A stretch of 64,000 bases of DNA from Gyromitra esculenta. Taxonomy: Eukaryota; Ascomycota; Pezizomycetes; Pezizales; Discinaceae. The stretch is taken from contig JBCAML010000002.1 in the NCBI GenBank assembly GCA_038503075.1, positions 682,001 to 746,000 on the forward strand. The letters are read 5' to 3'. Positions 56,517 to 64,000 of the stretch are shown piece after piece. Below the pieces are notes generated by a model. It had not been told where the DNA came from. It made no database searches and was given only the letters and a program-made list of their open reading frames with translations. Positions within the stretch are counted from its first letter, which is position 1. The number at the start of each line of letters is the position of its first letter. Made by a program: the position numbers and the translations under genes.

Positions 56517-58035
56517 TACAGTACCAATGAAAACGTCCTAAATGGGAAGTTCTAGCAGCACCTGGAAAGAGCTAGTAAGTGCACAAATCTTGAGAAAGAA
56601 ACGGTCCGACTGGCAAGGAGAATGGCAAATAGTCTCCCATCGATCCGGATGTCTTTCTGGCTTGCCGAACACTCCACACGAGATCCCCTGACAATATTAT
56701 CTAGTTGGTCTCTAGCAATCTTTAACTCCGACAGAATGATTTCACCCCGCCCCGGTGAGCCCCGTGGTTACACTTACCTTCGGGATATGAACCGGGAAAC
56801 AGGGGTATAGCTTTGTACAGTAATGGTGGCCGTCATGGCCGTCGTCGTTTAGTGAAGAGACAGCTGGCAATGCTACGCCCCAGAAATATGGGCGATTTCT
56901 CCATATGCATGCTCATAACAGAGTTCAGAAATACACAGAGGATAAAACATATCTTGAGTAGTTCCGCCTACTGATTTTTTATTTTTATATCTAAACTTCA
57001 TAATGTGTGTGATGAAGTATTAGTACTGTCGCTATCGCCTCATTAAATAACCACCCTGTATGCTACAGCATTGGGCACGAATTTTGTAACCTACAAACTC
57101 ACATTCCCCCAGGCCTTGTTTTCTGGTTCTTATGCATGCTGGATAAAAAGTAACTTCGCGACTTCACATGATATATCTGATTCTTTTGACCTAATGTCTT
57201 GTGCTTCCCTTATCTTATTGATATTCGCACGATTTATTTCAATTATTCCCTCTATTCCTCTATCCTTTAATACCCGTATGTTTCCCGTCTATTTGATACT
57301 CCACTTTCTCATTATGCATATCTCAACTCATCTATATATTCATCCTTGCAAAAGTCAGTGTATCATAGCATCCGTTCTATCCTTGTTGCGCCCTCGTGTT
57401 CAATTTAACCATCTCCATTTAGTTCCTCGCTCCTCTGTTCTACTATGTTAACACCATGAACATACTAAATTGTTTGGGTGCTTACTACATGACATACAAC
57501 TACGACTGTTCGAAAATACGAGGCTCATGCTCCTGGCTAGCGCAGAGCTAGTCATGTGCGAAATGTAGAGTATGGCCCATTTGAGACGTTTGCTGCAGTT
57601 GCAAGAGAAAAGAGAATACAAGCACAAACAAATCGAGTGGATTTTTTTTTTATAGAAATACTACTATCATACATAATATCAAGTTATGGTGCATATGAGG
57701 TCAAGCTATGGGACTGTTTTCTTACAGAATCTTCTACATGCTATGATCTAACACCTTTTGAAGCTTCCTTCTTCACTAGAAATGTAGAAAGAAACGGAGT
57801 CATAAACTCAACACTAATGGAAGAACCTACCTAAGCAAGAAACAGAAATCGCTCCCGAGACCGCCACCGCCCCCACCGTCTCGCAAACAGCCAAGGAAAA
57901 CTGAAGGACACGAATATAAGTTTAGCAGTGCTTACAGGGAATTTATTTCAGATCGGCGAGGCATAATTCGAAGGTAGGAAAGAGAGATGATGGTTGTGAT
58001 TGCGGTTGCGGTTGCGATGGGGAGCAAGCAGAGTA
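56517..58035. other. spacer between MITE copies
   Basis: No gene is supported. AT- and pyrimidine-rich frames (57071-57451, 57556-57834) are long by chance or are relics, and neither shows a known domain. Confidence 0.45.
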
Positions 58036-58295
58036 CAGTTGCGTCCAGCAAGTCCCTGCGGTTTTTGAAGCACCACAACACAACAAATGATGTCAAGCCA
58101 GTCCCTCTAGAAAAGTAAAAAAATACACCCTTGCTTTAAAAACACAATAGAGAAGGTAGCCCTATTATGCTATTGAGTTTTTATTGCTGCACAAGAAGAA
58201 GAGGTTTTAATAGCTTGTTTTTTTTAGTTGAATTCCATGTTGTTTCATCGCGTTGTGGTACCCCAAAAACCGCAGGGTCTTGTTGGACGTAACTG
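58036..58295. mobile_element. MITE family A, copy 2 (260 bp)
   Basis: Starts CAGTTGCGTCCAGCAAG and ends CTTGTTGGACGTAACTG. It aligns to copy 1 along its whole length in the same orientation, including the interior (TTGAGTTTTTATTGC). TA precedes it (58034-58035) but CA follows (58296-58297), so one target base appears mutated. Confidence 0.88.
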
Positions 58296-59107
58296 CACAT
58301 GCTTCACCAATACTCTAGTGGATGTCGGGGCTGGCTGTCGAGTGAAGGGGCTGTAACAGTGGGACGAGGCTCGAGAAAGAAACCTACATATCCGCCCCAC
58401 AGTTAGTAATTACGGCATACGGAAAAAAAGACCGAGGAACGTGAGACTTGAGGCTCGGAGCTGTTGCTAGCTCCTCAGAGTTCTCGAGGAGTTGTATTGG
58501 CCACAAAGCTCTGTTAGTAGACCCTAGTTTCTCGATCTTTTTGCCGTACGCTGTCCAATGTCAAGTTGTCGCTAATCGTGCTGAATTGCTTTATGCTTGG
58601 CTATCACCTTAGTCTCATATCGCAGATAACGGTGAAACACAACAATTCTACAGAAACCTGCTGGTAAAACGAAGACCTTACAACTCCATGCATCCTTCGA
58701 TAGTGAGGCGAGTCTACACGTAAAGTAAATGGAGGCAGTGCCTGGAGACAATATGGGAAAGAGCTCGAAGACGCATATCTCCCCAAACGAAAACCTACAT
58801 ATATTCGCCCACCGAGTGCTGTTAGTCCATCACTCATGCATTCCTGGGCATAAGTATCACTCTTACAAGTCAACCTTAGGTTTTTTAAAAAGCTTCGTGA
58901 TGTCATGGACAATTCTATCGCAGACCCTGCAGAATTGGTGATCGGCAGGGTTACCCGCCGCCTCGCAAAACCCCCCCACCACAACGAAGTTCCGGACGAC
59001 AATTTTCATCAACTCCGCATATTCCCCGGTACGCCTCTCGGCTTAACCCCATCGCCCTTCATATTCTGGCCCTTAGAGTAATATAAATTGTAGAAAAATA
59101 AAATAAA
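58296..59107. other. spacer upstream of SYM1
   Basis: No gene is supported. A weak inverted repeat (58413-58440 against 58530-58555) may be another relic. The 132-codon minus frame at 58604-59002 has no recognisable domain. Confidence 0.45.
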
Positions 59108-59965
59108 ATGCTTCGCTGGCACGTTTCCCGTCTTTCCAATGATCTGCAGTATGATAACGATATGATGGAATAGGTATCAAGCACGCCTTGCAAAGCGACC
59201 TCTCTTGACACAGTGTGTCACTACGGGGGTAGAGAAAACCCCCACCCGCCCTTGATAAGAAATCGGCTAACAGGAATATGAAAAAAAAAAGGTTCTCTTC
59301 GCAACCGGGGATGTGATAGCCCAGCAAGCCGTTGAACGACAGGGTCTTGACAAGCACGATGTTGCTCGTACCGCGCGAATGGGGTTCTACGGTGGATGTA
59401 ATTTCCACCCGTTCCCCGTCTCGACGCTATCACACTCGCTTATCGTCTATACGTAGTCATCTTTGGTCCTATGGTTGTTCATTGGTACCGTTTCCTCGAA
59501 CGTTCAATCAAGATCCCTGGCCGACCCAATGCCGAGATTTTGGCGAGGGTAGCGACGGATCAGTTGGTGTTTACACCGTTGAACATGCTGTTTTTCTTCT
59601 CGACGCTATCAGTCATGGAGGGAGGCAATCCTATGGATAAATTGAACGCGAACTATTGGACTGGGTTGAAGACGAACTGGATGGTTTGGCCGGCGGTACA
59701 GTTGGTTAACTTCAAGCTGGTGCCTCTGAACCATCGTTTGCTAGTAGTGAACGTCATTAGTTTGGGTGGGTCTTCCTCCCCGCGAATATGGGTCGTGCCG
59801 CTGGTTACTGCGGTATAAAGTAGTTTTAGGGATACGTGTTTCAGCCTGTAGCAGCAACTGACGCAATTTCGATTGACAGGGTGGAATTCCTACCTCAGCT
59901 ACCTCAACCAGCAGAAGGGCCCAAACCCGAAGGTTAGCGAGAAAGTTGAAGGGATACTGGCCTAA
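59108..59965 (+). CDS. SYM1: Mpv17/PMP22-family mitochondrial inner-membrane protein Sym1
   Basis: A four-helix channel-like protein of the inner mitochondrial membrane, needed under metabolic stress (yeast Sym1, human MPV17). The model is join(59108..59118,59174..59228,59292..59397,59457..59765,59880..59965), 188 residues, typical for the family. The conserved start [17 protein letters not shown] requires an 11-nt first exon and an intron with donor GCACGT, so intron 1 is probably GC-AG. Further motifs are [40 protein letters not shown] and the signature [21 protein letters not shown], ending in [10 protein letters not shown]. All five exons agree in phase. It lies in a region rich in MITEs. 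Confidence 0.93.
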
Positions 59966-61050
59966 GTTACAACTACGGGTTGGATTTCAGAGTGACTTAG
60001 CATCAAATTCCCTTCCTTATTGCCGATCACAGTACGACTAGCATTTTTTAGACTCATACCATAGAGAACATATAGAAATCATTATATCTTAGGTTATATC
60101 GCCTATCCAAACACCATATAATTATTTTAGAGCTTTGATTTTGGTTGATTCCTAGAGAAATATTTGTAAATCGAGCTTTCGGTGCACCTGATACGTGTAC
60201 CTAAGCTGTACATAGAAACATCTCCATCTCAGCAACCTTCTCAAAGCAACTTCTAACTTTATTATTCCTCTTCTTGGATATGTTATAGTGATGCCCCAGT
60301 CTCAAAAGAGTATCACAGGGATGACAATTAATGTCTAAAATCTTGGCAAAATCTCCAAGCTCCCAATCCGCGACCTCTGCAGACAATCCTTAGAAATGAC
60401 CGAAAAGCCATTTTCTTCACAACGTAGACCAACCTAACAACTGACTCCGAATCATTAGCAGCGGTGATCGAGTGGCAAAAAGTTAAAGTTAGTGCGTGGA
60501 GTGTCACACTGCATGAACCACGACGAGAATAAAATAATCTAAGTTTGGACTGTAATGTGAGCAAGAGGGAAAAAAATATATCCCCACAAATCAAGACCAA
60601 CGAAAATGTATATTTCGCAGCAGGAAACATGAAACGATTGCGTTTGATCTTTGGTAAGGCGATCTTGACGGCGTTGACGGCTGATAGTTGTATTATTTTT
60701 TAAAATCGATTATATGCGATCCACCTTTGACAGCAAAGAGTTTATGCCAATCACACGCCGATCCGGAAAAAGGACACTCGATCGCGTTTTTGCTGAAAAC
60801 AAAGTTTCAAGGAAATGTTCTACAGCTGAAGATCGTGTTGGGAATCATTGTGTGTTCATATTTCGTTGGAACTTGAAAGTATGTCAGGACATGAGTATGA
60901 CTCGACACCAAAGGATCTGCCAATTCCTCTATGATCTACCGAGTGGCAGCAGACGTAGCTTCGGCTGGCTAAGACAGCTCACTCCGCAAGGCTTCTATCA
61001 TTTCCCCATATGCCTGGATCGAGGCTGTTGTCAAGACAAGTAAAATTATT
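59966..61050. other. spacer downstream of SYM1
   Basis: No gene is supported. The 109-codon frame at 60714-61043 has ordinary composition but no domain I can name. Confidence 0.45.
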
Positions 61051-61185
61051 AGTGTTTTGGCCACTGCGTCGCAACCAAAACTCGAGCTCAAAATATGGAT
61101 TCTTGGCGGATTTTCGCGTAGTAATTATGCCAAGAATTCATATTTTGAGCTCCAGTTTTGGTTGCGACGTAGTGGCCAAAACACT
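61051..61185. mobile_element. 135-bp near-perfect hairpin MITE
   Basis: Arms of 57 bp (61051-61107, 61129-61185) differ at only three positions and enclose a 21-bp loop. They begin AGTGTTTTGGCCACT. The arms suggest a Tc1/mariner-like origin, but a clean TA duplication is ambiguous (ATT on the left, CTAAT on the right). Confidence 0.85.
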
Positions 61186-63761
61186 CTAATACTGCGAAGG
61201 ACTGCAGCATCAATTCAAGCGCATGAATGCTATACAATCTCTAAAAAGCCTTTTTTTTTTGTCGACTTCTTATTGTTCTCCTGGTTTTTTTTTTTGAACA
61301 TATATTGAAAATATGCACTTGTGGCGTTTATGCTTTCAATTGAGGGGGCCGCCAGTACAGTCTGTAGTGGGTGTATGAGTTAGACTGCCTTTTCTATCAG
61401 GGTTGCGGGAGATACCTTTTCTGTAGCGCTTTGAACTAGTACATCCTATATATCACCTAATCTCCTGATATCGACCCCCATCCCTGCCTACACACATCTC
61501 CACATAATCCAGTAGGAATCCCTATAGTAGCAACATCATAGTGAGTGATCTTGAGGTTTGAATTATCTAATACAAAAATGTGAGAGGTTCATGGATTTCT
61601 CGAAGAACTCTCTTACTTATGGATAGATTGACTCGGCGAGACATTTTTTTCTTAGATTGCTTTGTTAGAAGGGTCTAACAAAACTTAGCAAGACTTGATC
61701 TCGCAGGCCCTCTTATACAACAACCTGCGATGTAGCTTATTCGTGGTGATGTGGATAATATTAGGTAAACGGTCCTTACACCACCAATCTGCGACTTCAG
61801 GGCTTCTAGCCACAGAAAGTAAGTTTAGTCGCGGTTGAATAGCAGTCGATAGACTGGCCTTCACTTGCTTTACGATAGTAGCGATCTGGGGCCGTTAAAA
61901 GAAAGGATGTTAATTTTAGATCATGGAATGGCGTTTGGTGCCTATAAGCATCCCACCAGTCCTATTTGCTGGCGGAGCTGCTGGGGATAGTTGGTCAGTC
62001 ATGCTCCTCGCGAGCTTGTCTCTTCCACCCTTCATTTCCAACTAGATATTGGAACCGTAATCATAGAAATATATAGGGTTATGTTCTAACTTGAATTCAC
62101 CACAGCCCGGACACGCGATACCTGCAAGCCAAGCCCATTTTTCCTTTATAGATTTGACCATTTTGGCTATAGCCATGGAGTATTCTGGATATGGTTTTTG
62201 AATTAGATCTTAATCTTAGGTCGATTCGTATATGGTCAATAATTTTTGTAGTGTCGTACTGGAAATAACCTTACTTGTGCTTAAATTAGAAGTCTCACTC
62301 CCTGCGTGTCCGTTTTCACCTGAATAGCCTGGTCGGCGGGCTTCTTGCTGTAAAGGGTGAATGACTGAGGGGAAGGGAGTTTGCTCCTTGCATCTGACTC
62401 CTACCGAGACCCTTCGCAAATAAGGATTCAACTTATTTCGGTAGGCGTATTATAAACGCCTGTTTCTAGGGTCTTTATGTAAAAGCTAGGTGACTTCTAT
62501 ACCTCTAAGAAGATATATTATCCTGGAATTCTATCTGATTGTGAATAAGTATCAATTTCCCTCGTAGATGACGAGGAGAATTTGCCGGTGGTATCTCTGA
62601 GTTCATGTAATTTGAGTGGAGGAGTAGCATCGAGTCTGTTCTTTCTGAGAGGATCGAATCTTTAAAACGGCACTGAATTGTCGTTAGCACTCTTTCAACC
62701 CGATTTCACGACTATTTTCTCTCTTTAGCAGAATTGAGATTGAGGGAGGAACCTACCGGACGAGAAGCTTGACGTTGGAATAGTCCAGCATTGACTTCTT
62801 TTACCCAACTGCTGTTTCTGAAGCGAACTAAGCGAATAAACGCTCCTCGAGCATTGAAATTGTGTCTGCGGGAGCTGATGATAAGCCTTTGAGCAATCTA
62901 TAACTGTGTGTTGTGTGAACGTCGAATTTGCGGATAATATGCTTAAGCTCCGTAAAGAGAAGCGTTTCATCCTGAAGGATCGCCGGTTGGGTCGTGCTGC
63001 TGATAGCGCGGATGTCCGGCTGAATTAATATCTGTAGTTATACCGGAAGAGAATGTGAGCACGCGAGCAGGCAAAGCACTTTATCACGCATAAAACCGAT
63101 CTCAACTCACCGGCTACTGGTTCCTTTTCATCCCTCTCCGATCCGATAGGAATACAACTGGCGATAGCTGTTACGAGAATCGTGGTGTCGTGGGGACGGG
63201 ACGGTAACGTTGCCAGCAGCCAAGTCTGAACCAGTGTTCTCCAACTGCTTACAGATTTTTTCTCTCACGCATCCGAGTGATTTGACGGGTGACGTGAGGG
63301 ATGGGGATACTGTCTTAGAAGTCAAACGGGCTCAGTGCGATTCGTGCAGGCTCCCGGGAGCAGCTGCACGTTTCCAGACAATATCGCTCGATTGGCGCCA
63401 AGCACCTGCACTGCATCGGTCCGCATATCACGAATCCTGGCTCAAGTTGCTCAACATAGCAGCAAGTGAGCGCTCCAGCCGACCAGTTCTCGTCTCTCCC
63501 GCTGTGTGTCCTCCCTCCTCTTTTTTCTCTCTCACTTCTCCTCTCATCTCACAGACCTCGTGAGAATTTTCCCGAGTGAGAGAGCGTGTGTGCAGTGTTG
63601 CGTGTGGGGTTTTCGTCGAGTTTCCAGCCCTTGTGTTTGTGGATCTCGACCTCCTTCAATTGCTCCAATTGTCCAATTGTCTCAGCGAGTGGTCCGTTGC
63701 ACTTTCCCCACAGAGTAACAACTAGACGTCATCACGCCCAGGCTCCCGACTGTAGCCCATC
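61186..63761. other. spacer and promoter of the SPX gene
   Basis: No gene is supported in 2.6 kb. The last 500 bp are pyrimidine-rich and likely form the leader of the SPX-domain gene. Confidence 0.5.
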
Positions 63762-64000
63762 ATGAAGTATGTTTTCATCCCTCCAACCGGCCTCTTGCTT
63801 TGCACGCGACACGCAATTGCACTCCGGGCTGGGAAAACAGGAAATTGTCGTGAAAAATAGCCGGGAAAGTTGCTGATACGTAGATATGTTGCTTTGAATT
63901 TATAGGTTCGGCCAGCAGCTTCGAACGTCGCTGATCAAAGGTCGGTTCTACCTCGCTTGGTTACGCCAGCGAAAGTTTAAAATTAGAAAAAAAAGAATCT
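63762..64000 (+). CDS. SPX-domain protein, 5' part only (VTC-like)
   Basis: The gene runs off the window. A 5-nt first coding exon (63762-63766, ATGAA) precedes a 139-nt intron (GTATGT..TATAG), and exon 2 (63906-63940) gives MKFGQQLRTSLIK. That start is typical of SPX domains, which sense inositol pyrophosphates, and is closest to polyphosphate polymerase subunits Vtc2-4. A second intron seems to begin at 63941 (GTCGGT) and its end is not clear. Other SPX proteins (Syg1, Pho81, phosphate transporters) cannot be excluded. Confidence 0.65.

Noticed and set aside
57071..57451. 126-codon hydrophobic frame between MITEs
   Set aside because: Starts at TTG in T/C-rich DNA, which gives hydrophobic residues by composition alone.
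58604..59002. 132-codon minus-strand frame before SYM1
   Set aside because: No ATG-based model with a domain; likely accidental.
60714..61043. 109-codon frame ending beside the 135-bp hairpin
   Set aside because: Ordinary composition but no domain, promoter or splice context.
1..64000. CRISPR arrays, operons, phage or viral genes
   Set aside because: No regularly spaced repeats and no such genes; intron-bearing fungal genes throughout.

Overview
The window is nuclear DNA of a filamentous ascomycete (Pezizomycotina). It has conserved fungal housekeeping genes split by short introns (mostly 50-80 nt, GT..AG, with CTAAC/CTAAT-like branch sites), long AT-rich spacers and small DNA transposon relics. 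Nothing prokaryotic, organellar or viral was seen. A palindromic octamer, TACATGTA, recurs 14 times, always between genes. I suspect a Pezizomycetes-type genome (truffle or cup fungus lineage), but this is a weak guess. All gene models below were spliced by eye and checked for phase (exon lengths sum to whole codons); none has transcript support.

Layout. 0.9-7.8 kb: a divergent pair, cohesin kleisin RAD21 (-) and Golgi Ca2+/Mn2+ ATPase PMR1 (+). 7.8-12.7 kb: a repeat-rich spacer with two large inverted repeats and an 81-bp Tc1-like hairpin, then the AP endonuclease APN1. 15.1-15.6 kb: a 50-residue cysteine-rich protein gene with its own TATA box. 18.9-24.9 kb: a divergent pair, a STIMATE-type vacuolar membrane protein (-) and the pre-mRNA 3'-end endonuclease YSH1/CPSF73 (+). 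24.9-28.8 kb: no recognisable gene. 28.8-40.0 kb: all on +, an F-box protein, an OSCA/CSC1-type channel, an orphan ORF and the sirtuin HST2. 40.4-42.6 kb: a decayed PIF/Harbinger transposon. 43.3-44.5 kb: an F-box/ankyrin protein. 45.5-52.1 kb: a sugar transporter split into 16 exons (several of 8-14 nt) and a Zn2Cys6 regulator, both on -, with two CGG-N8-CCG sites between them. 53.7-61.2 kb: a low-complexity Ser/Arg-rich protein, a cluster of palindromic MITEs and the mitochondrial inner-membrane protein SYM1. The window ends inside an SPX-domain gene.

The genes form no single pathway. RAD21, APN1 and YSH1 act on chromosomes, DNA repair and mRNA ends. PMR1, the CSC1-like channel, the STIMATE-like protein and the SPX protein concern calcium, manganese or phosphate handling at membranes. 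The transporter and Zn2Cys6 pair may be a small nutrient-uptake unit. I found no convincing new multi-gene system. The most unusual items are the mini zinc-binding protein, the micro-exon transporter, the MITE cluster with adjacent insertions, and two probable GC-AG first introns.
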